Shown: piece after piece, positions 35,184 through 43,578 of the stretch | How the letters are laid out: every line of letters begins with the position of its first letter | Position numbering within the stretch: the first letter of the stretch is position 1 | From: an uncultured Clostridia bacterium | GTDB lineage: Bacteria; Bacillota; Clostridia; Oscillospirales; Ruminococcaceae | Assembly (NCBI GenBank): GCA_947625615.1 | Contig: CANQPB010000007.1 | Location: 16,881-80,880, forward strand | Length of the DNA stretch: 64,000 bases | Reading direction: 5' to 3' | Program-made: the position numbers and the translations under genes | The notes under the pieces: model-generated | The model's input: only the letters and a program-made list of their open reading frames with translations | What the model was told of the DNA's origin: nothing | The model's database searches: none

Positions 35184-36095
35184 ATGTATGATATAATCAT
35201 CATCGGCGGAGGCCCCGCCGGCCTCACCGCTGCGCTTTACGCCAAAAGAGCCAACAAGTCGGTTCTTGTTCTTGAAAAATCGGCCTTCGGCGGACAGATA
35301 ACCTTTTCCCCGCTCGTAGAGAATATCCCCGGGCGGGAGCCCCTCTCGGGAAACGATTTTGCCGCCTCTTTGGTGGATCAGGTTCTCGAGCTCGGCGCCG
35401 ATCTCGAGCCAGCCGAGGCGCTTGAAATAAAGTCTTCCGCAGATGAAAAGACCGTCGTCACCGACAGCGGCAAGTTTTCCGCCAAGGCTGTGATAATAGC
35501 CTGCGGTGCTAAGCACCGCACCCTCGGCGTCCCCGGCGAGGAGCGCTTTATAGGCAGCGGAATATCCTTCTGCGCGGTCTGCGACGGCGCGTTCTACCAG
35601 GGAAAATCCGTGGGCGTCGTCGGCGGAGGAAACTCTGCGCTTCAGGAAGCCCTCCTGCTTGCCGATCTCTGCGAGCATGTCACCGTTATCCAGAATCTCG
35701 ATTTTCTCACCGGCGAAAGCCGCCTTTGCGAGCGCCTCGCCTCAAAAAAGAACGTCGAGGTCATCTACGGCTCGACGGTCTCAAGTATAAACGGCGATGA
35801 TAATTTTGAGGGCGTCACCGTCAAAAACTCCTCCGGCGAGGAAAAATATATCCCCTTAGACGGCCTCTTTGTTGCGATAGGCCTTATTCCCCAGAACGCC
35901 CCGTTCGCCTCGGTGATAAATACCGATTCCTTCGGGTATGCTGCCTCGGGCGAGGACTGCCTCACCGAAACCCCGGGAATTTTTGTCGCCGGCGATTGCC
36001 GCGCAAAAAAAATAAGGCAGGTCACCACCGCCTGCGCCGACGGCGCCGTCGCGGCCCTTGCCGCCTGCGACTACATCGAAGGCTTGCCGCAATAA
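35184..36095 (+). CDS. trxB: thioredoxin reductase-like flavoprotein
   Basis: 303 residues. FAD motif 'DIIIIGGGPAGLTAALYAKR', redox motif 'CAVCDG' and C-terminal 'GIFVAGDCRAKKIRQVTTACADGAVAAL' (partly quoted) match thioredoxin reductases. The second dinucleotide fold has 'GGGNSALQEALLL', but the usual HRRxxxRA that grips the NADPH phosphate is replaced by 'VIQNLDFLTGESRL'. It may use another donor (NADH or ferredoxin). The position next to NrdD suggests it reduces the fused CPNC domain. ATG at 35184 is chosen because AAGGTG lies five bases upstream; the track uses GTG at 35178. Confidence 0.88.
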   Translation: MYDIIIIGGGPAGLTAALYAKRANKSVLVLEKSAFGGQITFSPLVENIPGREPLSGNDFAASLVDQVLELGADLEPAEALEIKSSADEKTVVTDSGKFSAKAVIIACGAKHRTLGVPGEERFIGSGISFCAVCDGAFYQGKSVGVVGGGNSALQEALLLADLCEHVTVIQNLDFLTGESRLCERLASKKNVEVIYGSTVSSINGDDNFEGVTVKNSSGEEKYIPLDGLFVAIGLIPQNAPFASVINTDSFGYAASGEDCLTETPGIFVAGDCRAKKIRQVTTACADGAVAALAACDYIEGLPQ

Positions 36096-36130
36096 CAAGC
36101 AACCCACGTTTCATTTACTATATTGGAAAT

Positions 36131-36164
36131 CGCCCGCCGAAAAACTCGGCAGGCGTTTTCTTTT
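36131..36164 (+). terminator. terminator after trxB
   Basis: A 10-base stem with one mismatch (CGCCCGCCGA/TCGGCAGGCG) is followed by TTTTCTTTT. Confidence 0.85.
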
Positions 36165-36191
36165 GCGGATATTTTGCGGCAGGGGAGGGGT

Positions 36192-36758
36192 TCACCTCGT
36201 CAGCCGCTCTTTCATGGTTTTAATTTCGTTCAGGCTGTAGCTTCGCCTGAAATCCTCAACGCGCGCGCCCTTTTTAAGGCAGTAGATGAGTATCTCCGCG
36301 CAGGCCCTGGCGTCGCTTCCGGCGTTGTGGTGGCTTAAATCTATAAACAGCGCCCGGCAGATGGTGTCGAGCCGGTGGTTTTCAAGCCCCGGCAGAAACC
36401 GCTTTCCCATTCGGCAGGTGCAGGCGTATTCGGTAAAGCTTTTGTGGGGGATCGAATATGCTCTCAGGCACTTTGACAGCACGCTCATATCGAACTGCGC
36501 GTTGTGCGCAACAAGCAGCCCGCTTTTCATTATCGGGGAGAGCTTCGGCCACAGCTCGCCGAAGGTAGGGGCCGAGGAGGCCATTTCCGGCGTTATCCCG
36601 GTCAGGCGGACGTTGAAGTCGTCGAAGCGCTGCTCGGGGTTCACGAGCGAGTAGAATTCCTCGGTCACCGCGCCGTTTTCCACAACGCTTATACCGATAG
36701 CGCTCATTCGGTCGTTTATGCGGTTGGGCGTTTCAACGTCGAAGCATATGTATCTCAC
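36192..36758 (-). CDS. DEDDh 3'-5' exonuclease (DnaQ/epsilon-like)
   Basis: 188 residues. The exonuclease I motif is 'CFDVETPNRI' (a variant DxE), Exo II lies in 'VAHNAQFDMSVL' and Exo III in 'HHNAGSDARACAEIL' (HxAxxDA). These are the catalytic acids and histidine of the DnaQ superfamily. Stand-alone members are found in proofreading, RNase T-like or DNA repair roles; the exact job is unknown. It starts with GTG and has a promoter of its own. Confidence 0.85.
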   Translation of the reverse strand: MRYICFDVETPNRINDRMSAIGISVVENGAVTEEFYSLVNPEQRFDDFNVRLTGITPEMASSAPTFGELWPKLSPIMKSGLLVAHNAQFDMSVLSKCLRAYSIPHKSFTEYACTCRMGKRFLPGLENHRLDTICRALFIDLSHHNAGSDARACAEILIYCLKKGARVEDFRRSYSLNEIKTMKERLTR

Positions 36759-36802
36759 GGAGCGCAGCCGCCTCCCTTCGTCAAAATTCGGGTATAGCAG
36801 CT

Positions 36803-36831
36803 ATTCTATCACGAAATCCCGCCCACGTCAA
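36803..36831 (-). promoter_or_regulatory. sigma-A promoter of the exonuclease gene
   Basis: TTGACG and TAGAAT with a 17-base spacer on the minus strand, about 45 bases upstream of the GTG start. Confidence 0.65.
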
Positions 36832-36859
36832 TACACATATCTTATTTGATGAGAAAATG

Positions 36860-37115
36860 AGAAAAGTTTTCGCCGGCCTTTTTCAAAAGGCAGCAGGGGT
36901 CTCGGGGGCGGAGCCCTCGAGCCGCGATCGCAATCGCGGAATTTCCCCGGAGCGGGCCGAGCAGGCACGCTCCGGTCAATGCGAAGCGAAGCGCAGGACG
37001 GGGAGAAAAAAACTGTCCGGTGGACAGTTTTTTCGTGGGGAGACCCTCGCCGGGGGTCTCCCCGGCAAGGCGCCGCAGGCGCCTTGCAGCCCGGAAAAGG
37101 CGAAAGGAAAAATTT
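36860..37115 (+). repeat. mosaic multi-hairpin repeat, copy 1
   Basis: About 255 bp of stacked inverted repeats. It begins GAAAAGTTTTCGCCGGCC, then a variable hairpin, a hairpin around CTGTCCGGTGGACAG, and a block of GGGAGACC/GGTCTCCCC and AAGGCGCC/GGCGCCTT hairpins. The same order of blocks recurs at 43130 (inverted) and 45892. Short ORFs in the track here are low-complexity shadows. Confidence 0.75.
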
Positions 37116-37137
37116 TGTAGTTTACTTTCGCGTTGCG

Positions 37138-37380
37138 CTACTTCACTATCTCATAAAGCTCCCCGGCGTTTTCCTTTCTCACAACCTCCTCGACCGAGGT
37201 CACCCTCGCCCTCAGAGGCGTCTGCCCGAGCCTTATTTCAATTATGTCTCCCACCTTGACGTCATACGAAGCCCGAGCCGGTTTTTCGTTCACAAAGACC
37301 CTGCCTGCGTCGCAGGCCTCGTTGGCAACGGTGCGCCGCTTTATAAGCCGCGACACCTTAAGATATTTGTCAAGTCTCAT
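37138..37380 (-). CDS. rqcP: S4-domain RNA-binding protein of ribosome quality control
   Basis: 80 residues, a single S4 domain: 'MRLDKYLKVSRLIKRRTVANEACDAG' start and 'GRVFVNEKPARASYDVKVGD' (two family blocks). It matches the YabO/RqcP family, which binds the 50S subunit with RqcH and supports poly-alanine tailing of stalled chains. It lies downstream of HU as in many Firmicutes. The usual next genes yabP, yabQ and divIC are missing here; the mosaic repeat starts right after it. Confidence 0.88.
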   Translation of the reverse strand: MRLDKYLKVSRLIKRRTVANEACDAGRVFVNEKPARASYDVKVGDIIEIRLGQTPLRARVTSVEEVVRKENAGELYEIVK

Positions 37381-37437
37381 ATATTTCCTCCTAAAAAATT
37401 AACCGACTGGCATGAGCCAATCGGTTAAAGGGTGGCA

Positions 37438-37713
37438 TTACTTTGCAATCTCGTCCTTAAGAGCTTTACCTGCCTTGAAGGTGGGAACCTTTCTGGCGGG
37501 GATAGTGATCTTTGTCTTGTTGCGCGGGTTGATGCCCTCTTTAGCCTTGCGCTCTTTGACCTCAAAGGTGCCGAAGCCGACCAGAGTGATTTTCTCGCCT
37601 TCGGTAAGCGCTTCAGTGATGCTGTTTACAACGGCGTTGAGAGCCTTCTCAGCGTCCTTCTTGGAGCAATCAGCTTTTTCGGCGATTTTGGTTACCAATT
37701 CAACTTTAGTCAT
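37438..37713 (-). CDS. hup: HU-family DNA-binding protein
   Basis: 91 residues, nucleoid protein. 'MTKVELVTKIAEKADCSKKDAEKAL' start and the DNA-binding arm 'GRNPRNK'-type segment here reading 'EGINPRNKTKITIPARKVP' are diagnostic. The track start at 37779 is upstream of the RBS; CAGGAGGAAAC precedes the ATG at 37713. It is expressed with rqcP. Confidence 0.96.
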   Translation of the reverse strand: MTKVELVTKIAEKADCSKKDAEKALNAVVNSITEALTEGEKITLVGFGTFEVKERKAKEGINPRNKTKITIPARKVPTFKAGKALKDEIAK

Positions 37714-37799
37714 TTTTGTTTCCTCCTGTGGTTTTGCAGAATCTTTGCTTTTTGGGTGTCTTGTGGGAGCTGACCCCACTCAAACCCAAGGTATAAAAC

Positions 37800-37828
37800 A
37801 TTTTATACGAATTTTTCGCAAAAATCAA
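37800..37828 (-). promoter_or_regulatory. sigma-A promoter of hup-rqcP
   Basis: TTGATT and TAAAAT with a 17-base spacer on the minus strand. The leader (about 80 bases) holds a small GTGGG/CCCAC hairpin at 37763-37780. Confidence 0.65.
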
Positions 37829-37830
37829 GC

Positions 37831-39519
37831 CTATTTTCCGAAGATTTCTGATAACAGACGATTTTTAGTAGAAATGTCCAACAAAAGAACGAAAATTATG
37901 TACGATATAACAGCAAAAATCAACGGTATAATCACCCCGAGCGCCGACGGTATGGAAAAAATAAGGGAAGAATAAATTTTTTTTGCTCCGTATCCGCAAA
38001 GCAACCCGCCGAGCAGGGGAATAATGAGCGATCTCAAAAGCCTCGGCTTAGTCCCGGTAATCTTGTAAAGCGAGGCGACCGCCCATATGCACATGAACCC
38101 TCCGCTCATCAGCGATGCGAGCGCCGCGCCCTTAAGCCCCAGCTCAGGCATCGGCACGAGCAGGGTGTTCAGCCCGAGCTTCAAAAACGCCCCGCATAGG
38201 TTTATTTTTATCATCATATCCGCCCTGCCCACTGCCTGAAGCATGGCGTATGCCGCTCCCTCGGCGGCGGCGAACGCGGTGCCGAGCGCTAAAATCGCAA
38301 GAGGCGCCGAGGCCGCCTCCACCTCGTTCGCCCTTGAGGAGAAGAGCAACCCCAATATTTCGCGGGACATCGCCGAAAGCCCCAGCCCCGCCGGCACGGA
38401 TATGTAAAGTATCAGCGTCATCACCCGGCGTATCTCCCGCGAGGCCCTTTCCCTGTCTTTTTTCGCCCACGCCTCCGAAACCGCCGGCAGGGCGCTTTTA
38501 CCGAACACCGAACATACCGACGGCGTCAGCCCGAAGACCGTCGCCGCAAGCCCCGTGAATGAGCCGTAGAGGTAGTTCGGCAGCTCTTTTAGCGAAACCC
38601 CGTCCGAAATTATCCCGGAATATTTCTCGGCGTAAAGCTCGGGGTGCTTTGCAAGAGATGTCTTTATCCCGAGGATTATCGTGTACAGATCCACCGAATT
38701 TGCGAGCGACGAAACTATCGCCGCAAGCGTCACCGGGGCGATGAACGCCAAAAGCCGCCGCTTTTCGCTTTTTATCTCGTAGTCCTTCGGGCGTATTTCT
38801 TTTTCGATCCCGTCCGAGCCGAGGCGGTGGCGCAAAAGCATGAACGCAAAGCTGGAAAATTCCGAAACCGTCACCCCGGCTACGGCCGCCGCCGCGACAT
38901 ACGGCAGGCTCGCCTCCGAAAACTCCGCCAAAGAGGCCACGGTCTTTCCGAAAACGGCTTTGCCGTTGATAAAGCAGCCTTGGGCGTAAATCTGCGCGCC
39001 GACCGCCAGGCCGATCCCCGCCGCCACCCTCACAATCGACTCCGTTATCTGCGAGAGCGCCGTGGGAACCATATTTCGCAGCCCCTCGTAGTATCCGCGG
39101 TAGATAGCTGTCACCGTCGTAAGAAAAACGCAGGGGAGTATAGCCGCAACGGCGGGGCGGGCGTTTGCGCTGCCTATGAATCTTTCGGTGATGAACCCCG
39201 AAAAGATCATAGGTATCAACGAGCAGAGGACGCTCGGCAGCAAAAAAAGCCGGAGCGCCGCAGTCTTTACACCCCTTACCCGCCCGAAGCTTTTTCTCGC
39301 CTCGTTTTCAGAGACAAGCTGCGCCACCGCCGGAGTAAGGCTTGCCGCGCAGAGGGCGTAGAGCGGGGTGTAGACGGCATACGCCGAGGAAAAATACCCC
39401 ATTCCCGTCCCGCCGAGCAGGTTGGCAAGAAATATTTTAAAGACGAGTCCCGCGGCCTTTCCGATAAAAACCGCCGCCATCAGAATCATCGAGCTGCCGA
39501 TAAGCCCCTGTTTTTTCAC
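37831..39519 (-). CDS. SpoVB/MurJ-like lipid-linked polysaccharide flippase
   Basis: 562 residues with about 14 hydrophobic segments, MATE/MVF-type. The N terminus 'GSSMILMAAVFIGKAAGLVFKIFLANLLGGTGMGYF' region (partly quoted) is the SpoVB/YabM pattern: 'IFLANLLGGTGMGYFSSAY'. These proteins flip lipid II or other polyprenyl-linked glycans across the membrane; SpoVB acts in spore cortex formation. It starts with GTG after AAGGGG. In related genomes this gene sits with mazG, hup and yabO; here mazG is absent. Vegetative MurJ-type or sporulation role cannot be told apart from sequence. Confidence 0.82.
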   Translation of the reverse strand: MKKQGLIGSSMILMAAVFIGKAAGLVFKIFLANLLGGTGMGYFSSAYAVYTPLYALCAASLTPAVAQLVSENEARKSFGRVRGVKTAALRLFLLPSVLCSLIPMIFSGFITERFIGSANARPAVAAILPCVFLTTVTAIYRGYYEGLRNMVPTALSQITESIVRVAAGIGLAVGAQIYAQGCFINGKAVFGKTVASLAEFSEASLPYVAAAAVAGVTVSEFSSFAFMLLRHRLGSDGIEKEIRPKDYEIKSEKRRLLAFIAPVTLAAIVSSLANSVDLYTIILGIKTSLAKHPELYAEKYSGIISDGVSLKELPNYLYGSFTGLAATVFGLTPSVCSVFGKSALPAVSEAWAKKDRERASREIRRVMTLILYISVPAGLGLSAMSREILGLLFSSRANEVEAASAPLAILALGTAFAAAEGAAYAMLQAVGRADMMIKINLCGAFLKLGLNTLLVPMPELGLKGAALASLMSGGFMCIWAVASLYKITGTKPRLLRSLIIPLLGGLLCGYGAKKIYSSLIFSIPSALGVIIPLIFAVISYIIFVLLLDISTKNRLLSEIFGK

Positions 39520-39604
39520 TCCACCAGCCCCTTAGAAATAGGTTTGTACTATTCTATTTCTTTCGGGGACAAAGTATACCCGCGCCGACAAACGGCATCG
39601 GGGA

Positions 39605-39675
39605 ATGTCCGTTTCGCGCGCACTATCAGAAATATTTACGCGCTCCCCCGCCTCACAGCAGGGGAGCGTGTTTTA
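39605..39675 (+). repeat. two-hairpin interspersed repeat, truncated copy 2, with terminator-like hairpin
   Basis: About 35 bases (TGTCCGTTTCGC... TATCAGAAATATTTA) match the 5' end of the 30491 repeat. They are followed by a different hairpin, CGCTCCCC/GGGGAGCG, which may serve as terminator of the sigma-factor gene despite lacking a clear T-run. Confidence 0.55.
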
Positions 39676-39688
39676 GGGGGAGCAGCCG

Positions 39689-42600
39689 TCACTCGGCGAG
39701 CTTTTTGGCGCGTTCCGTCAAAGCCTTATATCTTTCATCGCTCCTTGCGGGGTCGAACCATTCCCAGCCGCTCGGGGCGGTCATGGCGTAATAGATCATT
39801 CCGCTGTCCGAAAGCCAGCCGTCTATTGAGCCGTCGGCCTCTATCTCGCGCCTTGAGCCGTCGGGGAGCTCTATCACCGACTGCCCCTTGATGTAAACGA
39901 TGTTCCCGAAAACGGCCTCGTCGCCGAAGTTCAGCTTTTCGCCCTTGGGGATAGCCTTCCACTTCTCGGCGTAGTCGATCGCGAGCTCTAAATACTTATA
40001 GCCTTCCTCCCGCTCTCCGCCGCCGATGAAAGCCACCGCCGCCAAAAGACACGCCCTTGAAGCCCTCGCATAAAACGCCGGCGCGATTTCTCCGTTTCCG
40101 GCGGCCTCCATAAGGCGGTAGTTGTACAAAAACCTCTTTGCCCTTCTTATCGGGTCCCAGAAATGGTGGAAGCCCTTGGTCATCTGGTAAAGAAGGATAT
40201 TTATCGCGTTGCAGCAGCCCTCTAAATTCGCCTCGTTGTATTTTTCCCCGTCGGCAAGGCGATCTTCCTCCTGCTCGCCCATTATGGTATCATAGCGGGT
40301 TATCTTTTGAAACTTATGCTTAATTCCCGTGGCGTCGCTGAATATAACGGTCTTGCCCTCGCAGTCCTTGGCGTAAACATATTCCGCCGCGCCGACGTAG
40401 CCGTCCGTAAGGCCTAAATCTTCATAGCGCCGCCTCATGCCCTCCTCAATGGGCATATATCCCTCGCCGGTGCCCTCGTAAGAGGTCAGCTCGTAGGCGC
40501 TCTTAAAGCCCATTTTGGAGTATATCTCCACCTTTACGAGCCCGATTCCCGGCGCAAAGTAATATGTCCTTCTGCCGCCGCGATAGGACACCCCTTCGCC
40601 GAAGCCGTCGCATTCGGTATCCAACGCGAGGCAGTTTTCAAAGCTTCCCGCCTTTACCTCGACGGTTCCGGCGTCATCGCAGCTTATTTTTACCTTGAGA
40701 GCGTCGTCGAAATAATCCCTTGCTTCCTCGGAGCTGTAGCCCGGCTTCCACTGCTCGTCGAATATGCAGCCGGCGACGTCGTTCAGAATCATGTAAATGT
40801 GGTTCGAGAGCAGGCGGTCGTTGAGAGAGGTGCCGTCGTATCTCTTCCACTCAAAGCTGAATCTTCCGGAGTGCTGCAAAAGCGACGTCTTTCCGTCGTC
40901 GGTGCCGATCTCGAAGCGGTTAAAGAAGTTCCAAAGACCTATCGCCTCGCAGTCGGGGTTGAACACTTGATCCGTCTCGGTTATCCTCTTCACTACCGAA
41001 TATGCTGTCTCGGCGTGGGCCTTTTCATAAGGCGTTTTCGCAAGCTCTACCGCGCGCTTGGCATAGGGGCGGACGTCACGAATCTGCTCGTTGCCATCTC
41101 TGTTGCAGACGTAGTCGGCGCGGGTCTTTAAGATCATATCGAGCCAGGAGTTTTCGTCGTATTTTTTCCTGACGACTTCCGCGGTTGCAACGGCAACTGC
41201 CTTTTCGCCCCGGCAATAGGGAATGTCTATTTTCCAAGCAGCGGCGTATGTCTCGGGATCGGTATCCGAAATATATTCCCAGAAATTGCCCCTGTGGATA
41301 GGCAGCAGCCCCTCGCTGCCGGCCGTCTTATAGGATTTCAGCAGCGCGGCCTCGCAGACGCCCTCCGAGATTACCTCCTGCTTTATTACGCCTACGCCGC
41401 TTTTAAGCCAGCTGCGATATGTTACTCCCGATCCCTTTAGGCGGGAAGTCCAGATCTCGCAGCCCGTAAATTTTCCGGCGGGCACCTCTATGTCCGCGCA
41501 TTCCGATTCAAAGGTCAGCGTCGAGCCGTCTGAGGCGGTAAAGCTCTCGCCCGGTTTAATGTCGGCGGTCATCACGCCGTCGCAGCTAAAGAGGTTGTCT
41601 AAGATATAGCTGCTATGGCGGTTGTGGGAATAAAGCTCTCCGAAGTGGTTGTACCAGCACCAGCTGTCCCCAAGCTTCACTCCGCCCGAAAGGTCTACCT
41701 CGAAAGTTCCTCCCTGGAGATAGCGGTTCTGTTCGTCGCCTGTAAATTCCTCCGTCGCCGCCTTTTCAAAGTTCTCCTTTGCGTTGACTGCGGCGTAATA
41801 TAGGGGATCCTCCGGCTTTAAAAGCTTCAGCGCGTTGTCATAGGCCTCAGGCGCCTCGTCCTTATTTACGTATCTTATGCAGTGTGCATAAGACAGCCAA
41901 AGCTTGGCTATAGTGAGCCGAAAATCAGTAGGGTCGAGCGATGGTATCTGCACGTTCTTTATGTGATCGCATTTGCCTTTTCCCCAGTATTTCAGAAGCT
42001 CGCGGGATAAGAGGGAATACATCACCTCGTTGTTCTTGCCGAGCAGCGCGGCCTCCTTGATTCTCTCCAAAAGCTTGTCGTTCTTTTCGCCGGGTAGCCA
42101 CCAGTAGCCTCGCATCAGAACGTCTGCAAGGGCGTGATATTTTTCCCGGCATTCCGGCATGGTGTCTATGTCCTTTAATACGTCGTTATACACCTTGTCG
42201 AAGCCCTTTTTCGAGTTTTTGCGCTGCCAGCTTTTAACTTCCTCTATCTTCTTTTTTATCTTTGTGAGCAGGGTATCGTTTAATTTTTCGTCCATTGAAC
42301 AAAGCTCCTTTCGCATTTTACGTCTGCCGTCGTGAAGCTGCGATTTTACCGTTCCCACAGAAACGCCTATAAGCTTGGCTATCTGCTCCGCGGTCATATC
42401 CTCGTAGTAGTGCAGATAGACCACCTGCTTTGCGCGTTCCGGCAGCTTTCGCAGTCCCCGGCGCATAAGTCTTGCCTCCTCCTCGGTCATAAGCATCTGT
42501 TCGGGGTCGCATTCGTCGGCGCGGATATACTCCGCCCCTTTGATATCCTCAAGGCTGAGATAGTTTCTGAACCGTTTCACCATGTTGATCGAGCAGTTTT

Positions 42601-42841
42601 TTGCGATCCGGCATACCCACACGCCGAACTTTGCCGGCTCAATAAGCCGGTCGAGCTTAAGCCAGGCGGCCAAAAAGGCGTCCTGCGCGGCGTCCTCGGC
42701 TATATGCGCGTTATGTATCACCGAATACGCCGCCGCACGTGCGCGCTGCTCGTGGCGTCTGACGAGCTCGTCATAGGCGGTGGGGTCGCCCGAAAGCGTC
42801 AGAAGCACAAGGGTGCTGTCCGAACATTCGTTGTGAGGCAT
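39689..42841 (-). CDS. ECF-type sigma factor fused to a large C-terminal domain of unknown function
   Basis: 1050 residues. Residues 1-185 are a complete sigma-70 family ECF factor: region 2 'AYDELVRRHEQRARAAAYS...HIAEDAAQDAFLAAW' and region 4 'LPERAKQVVYLHYYEDMTAEQIAKLIGVSVGTVKSQLHDGRRK' (blocks quoted in part). A Lys-rich helical linker follows (about 185-215). The remaining ~830 residues show no membrane segment or signal. They hold two related modules, about 376-530 and 660-820, each with a 'VPAGKFTGC' / 'VKAGSFENC' core, then 'GVGVIK' / 'GIGLVK' and 'LPIHRGNFWEY' / 'MPIEEGMRRRY', separated by helical stretches. No anti-sigma gene is adjacent. The extension may hold a sensor or internal anti-sigma function; this is inference. 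Confidence 0.85.
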   Translation of the reverse strand: MPHNECSDSTLVLLTLSGDPTAYDELVRRHEQRARAAAYSVIHNAHIAEDAAQDAFLAAWLKLDRLIEPAKFGVWVCRIAKNCSINMVKRFRNYLSLEDIKGAEYIRADECDPEQMLMTEEEARLMRRGLRKLPERAKQVVYLHYYEDMTAEQIAKLIGVSVGTVKSQLHDGRRKMRKELCSMDEKLNDTLLTKIKKKIEEVKSWQRKNSKKGFDKVYNDVLKDIDTMPECREKYHALADVLMRGYWWLPGEKNDKLLERIKEAALLGKNNEVMYSLLSRELLKYWGKGKCDHIKNVQIPSLDPTDFRLTIAKLWLSYAHCIRYVNKDEAPEAYDNALKLLKPEDPLYYAAVNAKENFEKAATEEFTGDEQNRYLQGGTFEVDLSGGVKLGDSWCWYNHFGELYSHNRHSSYILDNLFSCDGVMTADIKPGESFTASDGSTLTFESECADIEVPAGKFTGCEIWTSRLKGSGVTYRSWLKSGVGVIKQEVISEGVCEAALLKSYKTAGSEGLLPIHRGNFWEYISDTDPETYAAAWKIDIPYCRGEKAVAVATAEVVRKKYDENSWLDMILKTRADYVCNRDGNEQIRDVRPYAKRAVELAKTPYEKAHAETAYSVVKRITETDQVFNPDCEAIGLWNFFNRFEIGTDDGKTSLLQHSGRFSFEWKRYDGTSLNDRLLSNHIYMILNDVAGCIFDEQWKPGYSSEEARDYFDDALKVKISCDDAGTVEVKAGSFENCLALDTECDGFGEGVSYRGGRRTYYFAPGIGLVKVEIYSKMGFKSAYELTSYEGTGEGYMPIEEGMRRRYEDLGLTDGYVGAAEYVYAKDCEGKTVIFSDATGIKHKFQKITRYDTIMGEQEEDRLADGEKYNEANLEGCCNAINILLYQMTKGFHHFWDPIRRAKRFLYNYRLMEAAGNGEIAPAFYARASRACLLAAVAFIGGGEREEGYKYLELAIDYAEKWKAIPKGEKLNFGDEAVFGNIVYIKGQSVIELPDGSRREIEADGSIDGWLSDSGMIYYAMTAPSGWEWFDPARSDERYKALTERAKKLAE

Positions 42842-42938
42842 ATTGTTGACAATCCTTTCGTGAAAGCTTTCAATAATAAGACAGAAAAAATGCGAAAAAG
42901 GTTGGGAAAAAATAAAAAAATTTTACTGCGTGTTTTTT

Positions 42939-42967
42939 ATTATACAACATCGAGGCTAAGGGTTCAA
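42939..42967 (-). promoter_or_regulatory. promoter of the sigma-factor fusion gene
   Basis: TTGAAC and TATAAT with a 17-base spacer on the minus strand, with a leader of about 90 A/T-rich bases. It looks like a housekeeping promoter, though the -35 also ends in AAC, a triplet common in ECF-type promoters. Confidence 0.6.
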
Positions 42968-42984
42968 TAGAAATGTTTGGGGGA

Positions 42985-43110
42985 GATGTGGCCTAAACGG
43001 CCACATCAAGAAGATAGAAGTTAGAAATTAGAAGAGAAGTTAGAGTTTCAAGGTGTCGCCTGCGGCGACATATCTAAATATTACAAATAATGCGGCGGAA
43101 GGGACGCTCC
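42985..43110 (-). repeat. two-hairpin interspersed repeat, copy 3 (inverted)
   Basis: Hairpins GATGTGGCC-TAAAC-GGCCACATC and TGTCGCC-TGC-GGCGACA frame a purine-rich tract. Read on the minus strand it matches the 30491 copy along its whole length, with compensated changes in the loops. Confidence 0.75.
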
Positions 43111-43129
43111 CTTTGGGGGAGTATGTATG

Positions 43130-43505
43130 CAGCAGGTTTTATTTGCCTCGCTTCACTCAGCAAATCGGGGAAACCACGCTGCGCTCAGACTATAGCGGTT
43201 GTCGTACTGGCTGCGCGCAGCTGCTGCCGAGCCCATAGGGCTCGGCCAAACTAAAGGTCGTTTCTATAACAGGGTTTTCCCCATAGCCCCTTTCCGAATG
43301 CGAGGCGCCTGAAGCGCCTCGCCGGGGGGAACCCCGGCGAGGGTTCCCCCCGGCCCGAAACAGTCCACCGGACTGATTTCGGGCTCCCCTCCTGCGCTTT
43401 TTTTGTGAGAAAGATTTCGCAGTTTGCGGGCTGCGACCAGAGGCTGCTCGCCTCTGGACTCTCGCAAACCTTTTGAAAAAGGTTTGATCGAAAACTTTTA
43501 TCATA
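43130..43505 (-). repeat. mosaic multi-hairpin repeat, copy 2 (inverted)
   Basis: About 375 bp. Read on the minus strand: AAAAGTTTTCGATC head, variable hairpin (CCAGAGGC/GCCTCTGG), AGTCCGGTGGACTG hairpin, GAACCC/GGGTTC and GAGGCGC/GCGCCTC hairpins, then a CCGAGCCC-TAT-GGGCTCGG hairpin and a GCTGCGCGCAGC block. With copy 3 of the two-hairpin repeat it fills the 737-bp gap between the sigma-factor gene and hemW; no gene is seen there. Confidence 0.75.
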
Positions 43506-43529
43506 TCACTCCCGCATCGCCCCCGCCGA

Positions 43530-43558
43530 TTGACATTTCCTCGCCTCAATGCTATAAT
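43530..43558 (+). promoter_or_regulatory. consensus sigma-A promoter of hemW
   Basis: TTGACA and TATAAT, both perfect, with a 17-base spacer; AAAAGGAGGGG follows as RBS. Confidence 0.85.
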
Positions 43559-43578
43559 TCCCTAAAAGGAGGGGTACC

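Noticed and set aside
36860-37120. Small protein genes in the mosaic repeats (ORFs at 36857, 36979, 43190, 46090 etc.)
   Set aside because: Frames are made of hairpin arms, have no RBS, are not conserved between repeat copies, and are rich in Arg/Gly/Pro.
38644-39891. 415-residue plus-strand ORF opposite the flippase
   Set aside because: Arg/His-rich shadow with no family motif, crossing the flippase promoter and running into the sigma-factor gene.
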